Assembly: GCA_023078555.1 (NCBI GenBank)
Contig: CM041198.1
Span: 10,153,836-10,217,835, forward strand
DNA from: Ulva prolifera
Lineage: Eukaryota > Chlorophyta > Ulvophyceae > Ulvales > Ulvaceae
Length of the DNA stretch: 64,000 bases
Direction of reading: 5' to 3'
The notes beneath the pieces were generated by a model. That model saw only the letters and a program-made list of their open reading frames with translations, had not been told where the DNA came from and ran no database searches. Positions within the stretch are counted from its first letter, which is position 1; each line of letters starts with the position of its first letter. Made by a program: the position numbers and the translations under genes. This document shows positions 24,100-35,729 of this stretch, piece by piece.

Positions 24100-24399
24100 C
24101 TGCAGATCAGCCAGCAGCGCCCGCGTGTGTCATTATTCATTGCTTGTCTCACACACACCCTGTAGCAATTGAGTGTGCAACAGCCAAAGAAATGCTGCCA
24201 GCGGCGCAAGATGGGTGAGGCATCGATGTTGAACTGTGTACTTGCAACAGAGCGAGCGGGGCCAGATGTATGCCTAAGCAGTAAATGTGGCCATTCACGT
24301 GTAAGCCGTGGATCTGGCTGTGGCCACATGCACTTTAGCAACTCTGACATTTCTGGGCTTGTCCCCTACATTCCTATCTAAGCCTGTGCCGCTTGCAAT

Positions 24400-24958
24400 A
24401 TGTGTGATGCATATCAACGAACCGAGATGTATGTCTTCTGTGTTCGCAACGCTGATTTGACTGATGTGTCTTTGGTAACGTCATTCTACTGTAGGCTAGG
24501 GATCACGCTCCGGTGAAATGCTGCCAGACCTGGCTCACCGTCCATGAAGAGAAGCATGCAGCACATGTCCTGCAGGCCAGTTACGGAGATGTAGTTACCC
24601 GGATGTGGGCATCGCACATGTTGTCAGGTGATGTTACTAGTGCATGCGCCCGGTGCTTTGGAAATCATGAAGGAGAAGCCGGCAATGAATCTCCGAATAT
24701 ATTTGCTGCATGGTAGGGCTAATCGTCGTGGCGCTAGATGGTCAGAAGCATCTGGCGTTTAGCATCGGTCGGAGCAACGGAGTTGGACACCACGTACGTG
24801 AGGCACGGCGTGGAGCAGACCCCACGCGAGATACATGTCCATTTGACCAGTGCAGATGTTTCTGTTCATCATCTGTGAGGTAGAGTGATGCAGTTTCATT
24901 TGGTGCTGGTGGTTCCATTCTATGGGTCAGAGTCCTACCGCGCGGTGGCCGCGGGTGG
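24400..24958. other. Spacer upstream of EamA-B
   Basis: Nothing recognised apart from an open frame at 24742-25131 (minus) without features. Confidence 0.35.
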
Positions 24959-26130
24959 CCCCCCCATGTTATTTTCCCTGACGGTTGTACACCACGCCAC
25001 CCTCGCTGGCACGCAGTCTCGATAAAACTCCAAGCACGAGCATCAGGACAACAGCAGGAACACGACAAAGCCTTCTCTTTCCTTATAAAGCAACCTGAGT
25101 TGGCTCTGCAGCCAAAATGCGTGAAATACAATGGCGCCTTGGACTTCTATCGCGTTGCGGACCTGTCCAGTAGTCATGTCTCCCGCTAACAGGGGGTCTC
25201 CCGGGTACCCAGCCGACACTATATCATATACATGATGGGCCGGCCCGGCAGGCTCGAGCAGTTGCTCTGGGCAGGTCTCGTTCGTCCACCACAGACTATA
25301 CAGCTGCTGCCTCCAGAACTCTTCAAGCATCATGGTATGACATTGTGATTGCTTTTGATCCTGGGTATGGTGCTGGCAGCGGCATCGATGCAACCTGCAC
25401 GTGCCCGTGCACGTAGGCGTCAGGACTGTCGCTGCATAAAGTCGCTGCCGTGCATGAATTGATGCAACTCATGTAGCACAAAGACTTAATGGCTAGGTTG
25501 TGTATCAGTGTGGTGCACAGCATACAAATCGTATTTTGGGAGTACGGCTTCCTGTGAGCGCAGTTGACAGTACCTTCACATCACGGGCTGCATTGAAGCT
25601 TTCGACATGTTGGTACAGAACTTCACCCACATGTCATATCTATGGCGCGTTGCTTGCGCACAGAGGCTTTACACTGTACACGCATCGTATGCGTGATGCC
25701 ATCGCAGCGGGTCGTTCAACACAGACGTGCGTGAGGCTGCAGCCACGTTATATCTGAGCACGCAACAGAAAAACGTCATGGCGTGCATCAGGGAACGTGA
25801 TGTGATGTTGCAATGGTGCCAAATTTACCACTACCACGGCTGCCTTACACGCGATGTGTGCCTCGCAGCCCAATTCCTGCAGTAGCATCGCCGCGCATAG
25901 TCGCTTTCACTTTCTATTGCAGTGCATTTCATCGTCGTTTTTTTGCGAAACTATTGAACTGGTACAGGAAGAAAACGACAACACACCGTTTTCAAATGCC
26001 CTGCATCAAGGGCCGCAGAGGTATTACTGAAATAGCTAGCTGTCCGTTTCATTGCACATACACGAAGGCTCACAAAGTATCCACCCAAACAAGATTTGGA
26101 ATCTGATCACCACTAAATCATCACTGCAGA

Positions 26131-27081
26131 GTGAGAACATGCCTCAGCAACATGACTGCAATCATCAGAGGTGCATGTGCGACGCGCCTGTTATGTCTGA
26201 GTAGGATTCTACAACATAGCCAAAGGCACAGGAAAAGTACCTCTGCAGTGTCATGGAGCTGTGCTCTGTGGCTGTGCAAATGCCACGGAGCTGCGACTCG
26301 GTGTGCCAGGCGAGACATAGCCTATTATCATGCACTCAGCATGCAGCACCTGATGCTGAAACATGGTACTGGTGGTGCCTTTCATATGTGCATCAGCATA
26401 CTTGACAATCAGAGCTGTATGTGCTCAAGTTCCAGAGTGGTCAGCTCGGGTGTGCTGTGTGAATGCCGCAGATGTGCCGTTCTGCGCGCCAAGCGAGACA
26501 TAGCCTATTGTCATGCACTCAGCATGCAGCACCTGATGCTGAAACATGGTACTGGTGGTGCCTGTCATATGCGCATCAGCAACCTTGACAATCAGAGTTG
26601 TATGTTCTCAAGTTCCAGAGTGGTCAGCTCGGGTGTGCTGTGTGAATGCCGCAGATGTGCCGTTCTGCGCGCCAGGCGGGACATAGCCTATTATCATGCA
26701 CTCAGCATGCAGCACCTGATGCTGAGACTCGGTACTCTGGTCATATGCAGACATGCTTGGGCTTCAAAACATGAAACAAGAATACCTTCACAGGCGGTAC
26801 ATGATTCTGGGCTCGCTCAGGTAGCAGCACTTGGCACCAGTGCTTACTGGTCAAACGATAGGGTAGCAGCTTCGCCACTTATTCTACTGGAGAGCTGCGC
26901 AACAAGGTGCTCCTGCGTCTCTGGCAGGTGTTCTTGTGCAATGTGTGTCAGCTGCTGTGGGCAAGTGAATTTTGCAGAGTTCTTCCTAATGCATGTCAGT
27001 CATTCCAGTTGCAAGTCAACGAAATCTCCGCGACAATTAGGTGCATTCTACAAACGGGAAAAGGTCTGCAGCTCGCAGTGA
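26131..27081 (+). other. 316-codon open frame with 61-residue tandem repeats
   Basis: The frame stays open across 2.4 copies of a 183-bp repeat. The repeated protein block reads RDIAYYHALSMQHLMLK, then a linker, then SSSRVVSSGVLCECRRC (each unit rich in Cys, His and Ser). Because 183 is a multiple of 3, every unit is in the same frame. It begins at an ATG but shows no recognised domain, and coding status is unproven. It sits in the loop of the large inverted-repeat element, so it may be an element-encoded protein or simply a minisatellite that happens to be open. Confidence 0.35.
26306..26750 (+). repeat. 183-bp tandem repeat, about 2.4 copies
   Basis: Unit starts at CGAGACATAGCCTATT are 26311, 26494 and 26677 (exact 183-bp spacing). 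The first two units differ at only a few positions; the third breaks off after CACCTGATGCTGA. Confidence 0.9.
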
Positions 27082-27759
27082 CATCGCTGAAGCGTCCACA
27101 GCCTTGGTGGGTCCACCACAAGTGCAGCAATTGGTATCTTATATTACTTGAACGCTACAATTAACCTGTTGCAACTGCTCCAACGAAGGCAGTTCAGATG
27201 CTGCTGCGTTCGCAGTGTTTTGTACTGGGCTGGGATCGAATTATCCACTCATGTGAACAACGGCCACCATGGGCTACAGAATCGCGCTCAGGATGTGACA
27301 TACAAATTTTGGTGCATAATACCGGTCGAAAGCTTGCTCGTCCGGATAACGGAAGGTGGCAAAACGGGCGCACGGGAAGGTCGAGCTCCGAACATAAGAC
27401 ACACACTTCGCGCCGGGTGGCGGGAGAGCAGTTTATGATATGTCAACGATGCATTATCGGGAAGACAGTCAAGCGCGGCAGCGACTTTATGGAGCGACAG
27501 TCCTGACGCCCACGTGCACGGGCACTTGCAGGTTGCATCGATGCCGCTGCCAGCACCATACCTAGCATCCATAGCAATCACAATGTCATACCATGATGCT
27601 TGAAGAGTCCTGGAGGCAGCAGCTGTATAGTCTGTGGTGGACAACCAGACCTGCCCAGAGCAACTGCTCGAGCCTGCCGGGCCGGCCCATCATGTATATG
27701 ATGTATTGTCGGCTGGGTACCCGGGAGACCCCCTGTTAGCGGGAGACATAACATCCAGG

Positions 27760-27795
27760 TATGAGGCTCGAGACGCAAGTCTCGAACCTCATATC
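27760..27795. repeat. Hairpin in the right arm of the inverted-repeat element
   Basis: TATGAGGCTCGAGACG and CTCGAACCTCATA form a stem around a very short loop with one mismatch. It lies exactly where the right arm stops matching the left arm. Confidence 0.7.
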
Positions 27796-28635
27796 CTGAA
27801 GAATGAGTATCGTGTAATGTACTGCGCTGCCATCTTGATCAACGTAAAGGTGGTTGTCGTCGTTGATGAAGTGAACGACACACTCGCGCTTTTCGTGCTC
27901 GACACGGAACAACCGGTACCATCAAGGATACACAGATTCCGCAGCGCAAATAACCTAAGCCAATTATATCTTCGATTGATGTGCGCTGTGCGACGTTGTT
28001 GGCTGTGAAGACAGCACCGTGAATCTCAGTTGTGCCAGCCTGGACTTTGATGCCGGCAGCAATGGTGGCCTGCCCCGCTCGCGACAGATATGTGCTTCAG
28101 CAGATCATTCATCGTTCTCACTGTTCCAGACAGGCACAGCCATTGTATCGTTTCCAAACACAATTATCACCGAAGTGCAGTTGTGTTTTTGCGTCGTGGC
28201 ACGAAAGCCGACCTGGACGCGGACAGGCTTCCGATCGGAGGTAATGCCGAAAGCGCGGTCGATTACGAATTCGAAGTTGCTGTGTAAGAGTGCGACGGGA
28301 TGCCGAGCAGTACAGTCGAGAAGCAGTCGCCAAGTGCCACAGCGACACTAAGTGACAGCGCAAACTCGCCGTGAAAGCTATGCTTTACATAAAAATGACA
28401 AACTAAGAATGTCGCGTGTTTCTGCTGTTGTTCTGATGCTTTTGCTTGGAGTTTTATCGAGACTGCGTGCCAGCGAGGGTGGCGTGGTGTACAACCGTTA
28501 GGGAAAATAACATGGGGGCACGTGGCTGTGAACTCGAGATCATGAGGCGAAGCACCAGGCTGCGGAACTGCCACGAACACAACGCCGCAAGCACAGCCAG
28601 ACCCCACAAACTACGCAAGTGCCGCGCGGCATTCC

Positions 28636-28659
28636 TCATATCTCTGATCAGAGATATGA
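28636..28659. repeat. 24-bp perfect palindrome
   Basis: Centred on CTGATCAG, with matching TCATATCT and AGATATGA arms. It lies just outside the inverted-repeat element. Possible protein-binding dyad or cruciform; function unknown. Confidence 0.85.
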
Positions 28660-28997
28660 AGGTTGGTGCGGGATGGTGCGGTGGCACTCACGTGCTGCAC
28701 AAACAAACGCCTCCGACGCGTGGGCGGCGTACGGCTGAAGAACGAATCAGCTGCCACGCGATATGACGAAGCTGGGGGCCGCCAATGCACATAATTCTCG
28801 GATGTACAGTTCAATTAATGCATGCAGGTGCATCAGATCCTGTGAATGATCTGAGGTAGAAAAGTTCACTGGATGATGCTATGTACATGACGATCACGGA
28901 TTCATCCTTGGCGCGGCCCTCACAGGTCTGCCTCGCCCATACCTGCCACTGTGGCCGGTAGCTACGCATTGATGCTTTCATAAAAGTCCATGCAAGA

Positions 28998-31900
28998 GTG
29001 TCCGGAATGCATCAGTTCGAGCATCATCGGGACGGGCATGCCACAGACACAATGGCGCCCCGCCGGCCGCAGATCGGTGTGGGCATCCAGGGGGGAGCGG
29101 AGATCCCGGGCCAAGCCCTGAAACCAGACTTTGCGGATCCAAAAACCGTCACGGTGTCCGCGGATCTGCAGAATTCCTTCAATTTGATGTTTAGGGAGGC
29201 AATGGAGGAGCAGCTGACCGCATTACTCCTGGAGCTCCCACCATACTTGTGAACAGTGTGTGGGCGGAGCAGAGCGCTCCTCGCCCGCCGCCCAGATGGC
29301 ACCTGCGCGGAGCTGCGCAGCGAGACAGGCGTGCAACAGGGCGGCCGCTCCTGTTCGCGCTCGCCTACCTCCCCACCCTGAAAGAGGCGCAGCGGCTTGC
29401 CCCCAACACCCTTGTCACGTCCTGCCATGATGATGCGTATGTGCAGGGCGATGCGGACAGTGTGGTGGCTGCTGCGAACGCGATCCTCACGCTGCATGCA
29501 TGCAACCGCGCGAGAACCGTTGTGTGCTGCACCGATTCGGAGCAAGCGCGTCATGTGGCAGCGCAGCTGCAGGCTACGGTCGCATTCTGGTCTGCGGCAC
29601 GCCGCTGGGCACCGACGCCTTCATCGACGCCCACGTGAAGCAGCGCTGCCGGCACACAACTGCGCTCATCGACAGGCTGATCGGGCTGCCATTGCCGGCC
29701 CAGTCAAAGTGGGTGGTCCTGTACTACTGCCTCCAGCACAAAGAGGCGCACCTGCTCCGCAACACGCGCTGGGGTGCGCTCCGGGACCATCTGCCGACCG
29801 TCGAGGAAGCCACGCTGCGTGCCCTGTACAGCACGTGCAACATCATGGACGTGTCTGACCTGACCAGATCTCAGGCCCTCCTGCCTTATCGTCACGGCCG
29901 CATGGGGCTCCGGCACTACACCGCAGGTGTGGTGGATGCAGCACACCTGTCATCGGTGGCGTGCGGCGCAGTGTGCGCTTGCCGACGGTGTTGAGCGCGG
30001 CCGGCCGTTCCGCGGCAGCGCAGCCGTGGAGCTGCAGGGTGTGCTTGACTGGCTGCGCGTGACGTGGGGTCACGTGATCGCCGACCTCGGCGCCGGACCC
30101 GCTGACGCTGCAGCATTGGCTCTGGACACCACGGTGAAGCTGCGCCTGACGCAGCTGCAGCGGGGGCGATCTCGCGCGCTGTGGCCGACGGGCACAAAGC
30201 CGCCGTCTTCGCTGCGCTTTTCATGGCAGGCAGCGGCCGATCGGCCCGGTTCCCCGAAGACGGCCAGGCGGCGGCAGTCAGACTGCGCAGTTGCATGGGG
30301 GCCATGGCATCGGCTTGGCTCACTGCACTTCCGGGTCCAGTGACGGGCCTGTTCGACCTGGAGTTCGGCGTGTACGCACGGCTCCGGCTCGGGGAAGTCC
30401 TTCTGCCCCGTCTCAGCGGCGACGATGACGGATCCTCCAAGTGTCCCTGTGGCCGCAGCGATGCGTCTGGGACGCACTCACTGATCTGCAAGTCGCTATT
30501 GGGTACCGTTGTTGCCCGCCACAACCTCATCATGGAGACATGGCGCCGCATCATGGCACGCGGCGGGATCGCGTCAGCGGTTGAGCCTCACATGAGCAGG
30601 CTCCCCCGTGGCCTTGGCCCCAGCATTGGGCTCACCCGCAGCGCCCCGGACAGCACAGCAGTAGATTCCCCGTCACTCACCACCAAACCCTCACCCAACC
30701 AGGCCTTGGTCGCGCCCGCTCCCCCTCATGGCGCTCAGACCCCGTCCCCCAACATCCCGCAAGCTGCTCCAGCATACCCGACGGCGCGAGGACGACCGGC
30801 CCGACTCCTCTCCCGCCCTCGCCGCGGTCGCGCCCGCTCTCTCCCATGGCGCCCTAGCACCCTCTTCCCTCACGTACGCGGCTGTCCTCGCGTCCTCTGG
30901 TGACGCCACAGCGGTGTCCGGCGCCGGCGCCCCCGCTGGTGCGGCCGCCCCCCATCTTGCGCAGGCAGTGCCGCCAACGCCGCAGCGGTCGGTCCAGGCA
31001 CAGGCCATCCCGTCGACGGCTGTCCCCCGTCCTGAAGACCCGCACAGAGAGGTGACATCCTAACGTTCTTCCCGGGAGCGCCGGTGATCGGCGACGGGTG
31101 CGTTACCCATCCGCTGGCTGCCTCGAATGTCAGCGCCGCAGCGCTCCACGATGGTGCCTCGGCAGAGGCCGCCGACCGGCGCAAACGCAAAAATCACGGC
31201 TGGGCCGGCGCGGGCGCGTTCACGCTGTTACCGCTGTCGCATGAGACGTATGGACGGGTCGGCCTGGCCGCCCTCGTGTTCCTCAACAGGCTTGCTGCTG
31301 TGGCTGCAGGGTCTGGCGCGGCCTCTCGGCTGCGATTCCTCAAGAATGCAATGCGCAATCTCTCAAAGACACTCTGTCGTGCAGTGGCGCGCCAGGTCCG
31401 CGCCACAGCTCCGCTGATGGCACGTCACGCGGGCAAGGCAGTTTTGGCGGGACTCACAGTCCCGTCTGATGACCTCTCGCCGCTAACAGGCCATCCGGCC
31501 TGAGCGGTGAGCTGTTCCTCGGGGACCCTGCGAGCTTGACGACACCGACCGATGGCCTCTGACCCCAGGGCGGCCGGCTCCGCTTTGCGTGCGAGATGAC
31601 TTCGTCGGCATGTGCAGGGACCGCAGGGATGGCTTGGGCGCCGTATTGTCCCGGGTGTGTTGCAGCGCAGGCCGGCGGGGCTGCGAGGTGGTGGGCCGGG
31701 CTGGCAGGGTGCACTGTGGGTCTGAGGGTGGGGTTGGGGCCTGGGGCGGCCCCCGGCAGTCGAGCGGCCCGCATGGGCGGCCTTAGGCGGCAGTGTGTTG
31801 GTCGTGGCCCTGTCGTGAGGCGACAGGCATTGCGGTGTTGAATACGGTGTGGTTGTGTTTGGGGCGTTGTGTTTGTGTCGGTTTGTGTGTGGGGGTGTGA

Positions 31901-32043
31901 ACTTGGCGGTCTGCGGGTCTGTGTCGTTTGATGAGAACGTGGTGGGACTTGTGTGTGCTGCATGCGTGGGTGTCTGGGTGCGTGCTTGCTCTGCTTTCTT
32001 CTTTCACGGTGCTGCCCGCCTTGCCACCTTTATCCTTGTAACA
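28998..32043 (+). mobile_element. LINE-like retrotransposon, best-preserved copy (D), frameshifted
   Basis: 5'-truncated and broken by frameshifts, but the domain order is readable. 29100-29252: reverse-transcriptase palm motif A (TVSADLQNSFNLMFREAM). About 29325: the template-grip motif GVQQG. 29340-29600: LPTLKEAQ...SCHDDAYVQGD, with CHDD where YxDD is expected (motif C). 29640-29990: thumb-like region ending LLPYRHGRMGLRHY. 30300-30540: LTALPGPVTG and a C-C-H-C cluster (CPCGRSDASGTHSLICK) followed by VVARHN. 30600-31050: Pro/Ala-rich linker. 31084-31503: C-terminal domain with GAFTLLPLSHETYGRVGLAAL. GT-rich 3' UTR 31504-32041 ends CTTTATCCTTGTAA. The lineage is not certain. Confidence 0.75.
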
Positions 32044-33076
32044 CCCTGACTGGCTGCACAGTGCCTCGGGACTCCTGATGACATGGGGATCATTACTGTA
32101 CTCTTACACAGTTGCATCGACATGGCAACGTGCACACCAACTTGCACTTACAAGCTGTGCGACTGCACAGAACGCTGCGTGCGAGTGCGCAGCTGCATAC
32201 AGGGCAAAGGGGACTGCACGTCAAGCTGGCAGGCGCCCCCTTCCTTGACTTTTAGGTATCTACGTAGATCAAAGCATGTAGATATGCCACACTGGTGGCT
32301 CTGTGGTGGCTCCGTGGTGAAGGTGATTGATTGATTGCAAAGGGCAGGCTACAGAGGTGGACGACTTTGACGCAGCACAGCGCCTTCTCAGAGGCTCAAC
32401 CACATGTCTGGAGATGATGGTGGCTGGCGGCACTATGACAGTCGAATACAGGCTATGGGCATCATGCTTAGGTGGCTGAAAGACTGATTGCGCAGCTTTG
32501 ATACACTGCATTTGCAGGTTGCACCCCTCAGGCTCCGAGGCGGTCCACCCTGCACGAGCAGGCACCAGTGCAGGCGTGGATGGCCGCACGCCATCTCAAT
32601 GAGATGGCTTCAGTACGGCCTGCTGCAAGCATGAACGCGGCACTCCCGTGCCTGCCGTGAAGCAGGCAGCAGAGCGGGCATGCCGTTCCGTTCGAAAGGC
32701 CGCCATGAAAGTACGGTCGCTTCAGCAAGCGGTGTACGCCTGAAGAATCCTCATACACGGCGACACGTTTTAATTGCGATGTGCAGGAATGTCACGCTTC
32801 AGTGACCGCCAGCATGCGAATCTTGCAGGTCCAAAGTATCAGTGTCGGCAATGTCCCGTGCCCCGATCGCCACCAAGCCGTTTCTTGCGCGCCTGGTTCA
32901 AATATCGCATAAATCTGTAACTCTCAGCCACTTACAGTGAAAACACTCAGTGACAAGGATTTACGTTTTCTTATAGCCAAGTTGCCCTCTGAGTCCTGAT
33001 CCGGAATTAGCCTCATCTGAGAGGAGTGTTTCAAATGATCTAGAAAAACGAACATAGCTTCCCGGACATTTCATGG
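32044..33076. other. Spacer between LINE copy D and the ankyrin gene
   Basis: No gene recognised. The last 150-200 bases probably include the promoter and 5' UTR of the ankyrin gene. Confidence 0.4.
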
Positions 33077-34060
33077 ATGATGGTTGTGCCCGAGAATAAT
33101 GAAGCATATGCACAGGATATTGCATGGCTGCAGCAGCAAATGCAGCAGTGTGGGCAACTGCTGCCAGATGACGCCGACGACTGGAATGACCCTTGCGAAG
33201 ATGGCTCCCTCGGAGCTTTATTTGAAGGTGATCTGTCCAACCTCGATTCATCTTGCTGGCCGCAGCTTGGCCTGTCGAAAGTTGGTGGCTGCTCGATCCG
33301 ATGTATCCTTGTACGTGCTTGCACTCCGCAAGCTCCCGGATTCCCTGGATTGCTCAGGCAAACTAGCACAAAATCACCAATCACTATTTATGCTTCATTC
33401 GATCATGTATTGATGTCGGGAATACTGTACAGCTGTTGAAGACGGGGATCATGACAAGGCACTGGCGATGTTGAACGACACTTCCGTGAGAGAGCATATT
33501 AACGTGTTGGGGCCTGAAGGTGACACACTTCTGCATCTGTCATGCCTTTATGCACACGAAGAGTGCGCCCAGCTCTTGCTGGAGCATGGTGCTGACGTCA
33601 CTGTGGTTGACGAAGACTGCTCGACAGTGCTGCACGACGCCGCGGCCGGGGGGTACGCATCCAACATCTTCTCGCCAGCAGCACTGCAGCGACAACTTAC
33701 CTCTACATCTAATTACGCATGTTAAGAGGTGCAGCATGCATGTCATCATGTAAGGGTGAATGCAGGAGCATCGAAATTTTGCGGATGATCCTGGACAAGG
33801 ATCCGTCGCTTGTTTCGGCTGTCGATACTGACGGTGACACCCCCTTACACAACGCAGCCAGAGGAGGATGGACTGAGATTGTTGAGACGCTCATTTTAGA
33901 GGGCGCATCTCCGCTCGTCAAAAATAAAGTAGGGGAGACGCCTCGACAAACATGCGGGCCGGAAATTGAGACAGGAGTTGCAGAAGCCCTGATAATTGCC
34001 GAAAAGGCGCTGGCGTGTGAAGGCGCGACTGCAGCAGGGACGGATCCACAGGTCAGATAG
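33077..34060 (+). CDS. Small ankyrin-repeat protein
   Basis: Likely a protein-protein interaction protein of the cytosol or nucleus; no partner can be inferred. A first exon from ATG 33077 (MMVVPENNEAYAQDIAWLQQQ..., acidic: DDADDWNDPCEDGS) runs to about 33270; its donor is unresolved. Exon 33433-33652 encodes EGDTLLHLSCLYAHEECAQL followed by LLEHGADVTV, and exon 33766-34060 encodes DGDTPLHNAARGGWTEIVET and KVGETPRQTC. These give about three ankyrin units; the TPLHxAAxxG and LLLExGADV signatures are clear. The last two exons join in phase through a Gly codon (AAAGG-SIEIL). The protein ends about 45 residues after the last repeat. Acidic N-terminus plus ankyrin repeats is a common regulatory layout but not diagnostic. 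Confidence 0.72.
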
Positions 34061-34377
34061 TGCCTGCCTCAAACTGGGAGATCAAGCGATAAGCGTTGAA
34101 TGCTGTGATAAGAGACTCTGTGCCAGCACACCCTGCACTACTCGCCTTCCATTGCAATCATCGGGTTGATTCTTGGGTAGGTGTACCAAGATTTCGATGG
34201 GAATTGTGCAGGGCTGAGGCAAAGCTGCTTTTCTGTCTTGCACAGCACAGGCCCTGGTCAGCTTCTGGCCTGTTGAGGTGAAAAACTGAGTTGGTCATTC
34301 TCAGGTCTGAGCTGGGTTACCAACGAAGTCTTAGATTTAGACTTGACTGTACACTTTTATGCTGTGTACATCCAGCG

Positions 34378-34925
34378 CATACCGTAGTAAATGTATTTAG
34401 CAAGGTTCGTTGCGAGATCCGCGGGGACGGGGCACGAAAACCATTTTCATTGTTTTTGGAGCAGGCGCTGCGGTGGCGACAGGGACAGACAGGCATTTTT
34501 CGTTCCTCGTCAGAAATATGCTGTGAAGGTCGAGACACACACTTTTTATACTTTAGACCCTCGTCAACATCAGGGAATCGTTGCCTGATCATTTGATTTG
34601 ACAGCACGTTCGAGTGGACGCTAAGAGCGAAAGCTGTGTCGACGATCTCGCGAGACCACAGCACGACGACGACGTCGCTGAGCAAGCTAGGACAGGGCAT
34701 AGGACAGTCCATGTTCCGTCACTGTGCTGTATCACTGGCAGGGACGGGACAATCATTGGTTTGCTATTCGTTGCGACAGCGACGAGAAGCCCGGGACACA
34801 CACACCGGTATATCATATTTTGCCAATTCGTCCTTTCTGTGGCCACATGACGGGACAGCCGACTAAATCTCGTCAACCTTTCGATTTTGGGGACAGACTC
34901 TGACGAACCTTTACATTTACTACGG
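34378..34925. mobile_element. MITE-like inverted-repeat element
   Basis: Left end GCATACCGTAGTAAATGTA then (6 nt) AAGGTTCGT; the right end, reverse-complemented, reads GCATACCGTAGTAAATGTAAAGGTTCGT. Inverted termini of about 28 bp with one 6-nt gap enclose about 490 bp containing several GGGACGGGACA-like motifs. A TA dinucleotide flanking CCGTAG on both sides could be the duplicated target of a mariner-type element, but the symmetry extends 3 bp further, so the exact end is ambiguous. Confidence 0.55.
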
Positions 34926-35040
34926 TATGCTGTGGAGACAGCCTGCACAGCCAGCGGTATACGTGTAGACACCTTGATGCTGTGTACATCCAGCACAGGT
35001 GCTGTGGAGACAGGCTGCACAACCGGCAGTGTATGTGTAG
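34926..35040 (+). repeat. Two-copy ~70-bp tandem repeat
   Basis: TGCTGTGGAGACAGCCTGCA with CGGTATACGTGTAGACACC is followed, about 70 bp on, by TGCTGTGGAGACAGGCTGCA with CAGTGTATGTGTAG. It abuts the right end of the MITE-like element. Confidence 0.6.
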
Positions 35041-35729
35041 TACGTTTATCAGGTTACCTAATGTACCCACCACCACTTTTCCCGAGACTCACCCACGAGC
35101 CTTCTACAAGCGCAGTGCGAAGCAATTTAAATGCCACACACCTCCTGCCATGCACAGACCCGCCGCTGGGGATGGCCGCCCCAGACAGCAACCACCTATC
35201 CGATATTGCCGCTAGCGGCGAAGAAGGAGTCGGCAAGGCGCCATTAAAGTGTTGTTTGTGTTTGTGTGGGTCCTTCGCAGCCTTTGAAGTTGGGACAATG
35301 CATGCGCACCGGCATGCGTGATCCAGCACACCTACATGCAGCTTGCGATCGCTGGGAGGCGTATGCACCTGTGCATCCAGTGGGATGATTTGTTTTATCT
35401 CACTGATTTGGTACTTGCCACACAGGTGTTCGTTGGTTGTGCACGTGTGGAGCCCTGCAGAGGTTGGGAATGTTTCACACGATGCCGCTACTGGTTCAGG
35501 GGCTCGGACATAGCATGACCGTGTGGGTGGTCCAGACAAGCGGACTCTGCTCTTGTTAATCTGATCGCGTGCGAATTTCGAGTCACTTGCGTGTCCGGCT
35601 TTCGCCCGACAGGAGCTTTCCGGTCGCATAACTGCAATGATCGCATGACGTAAAGACCTGGATTCGCTATTGATCGGCCAAAGCAAAAATTCTAGCTTTT
35701 GTCCGACACTTCTCTTGTCGACAGGAGAT

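Larger units (their letters stand above)
24959..28519. mobile_element. Large inverted-repeat element with internal tandem repeat
   Basis: Two pairs of inverted arms. Outer: 24959-25064 against 28411-28519 (shared CCCCCATGTTATTTTCCCT...CGGTTGTACACCACGCC...GATAAAACTCCAAGCA). Inner: about 25178-25455 against 27467-27755 (shared CTCCCGCTAACAGGGGG, GGGCCGGCCCGGCAGGCTCGAGCA and more), similar by eye over nearly 280 bp. Outer and inner blocks are about 115 bp apart on the left but about 655 bp apart on the right, so one arm has gained or lost DNA. A palindrome at about 27761-27795 lies in the right arm. Such long arms fit a Mutator-like or foldback transposon. No transposase was recognised and no clean target duplication was found. 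Confidence 0.65.

Noticed and set aside
30691-31008. Ala/Gly-rich frames opposite LINE copy D
   Set aside because: Composition artefact of the Pro/Ala linker on the other strand.
32880-32910. TGGTTCAAAT, resembling a tRNA T-arm
   Set aside because: No matching acceptor stem, D-arm or anticodon arm could be found around it.
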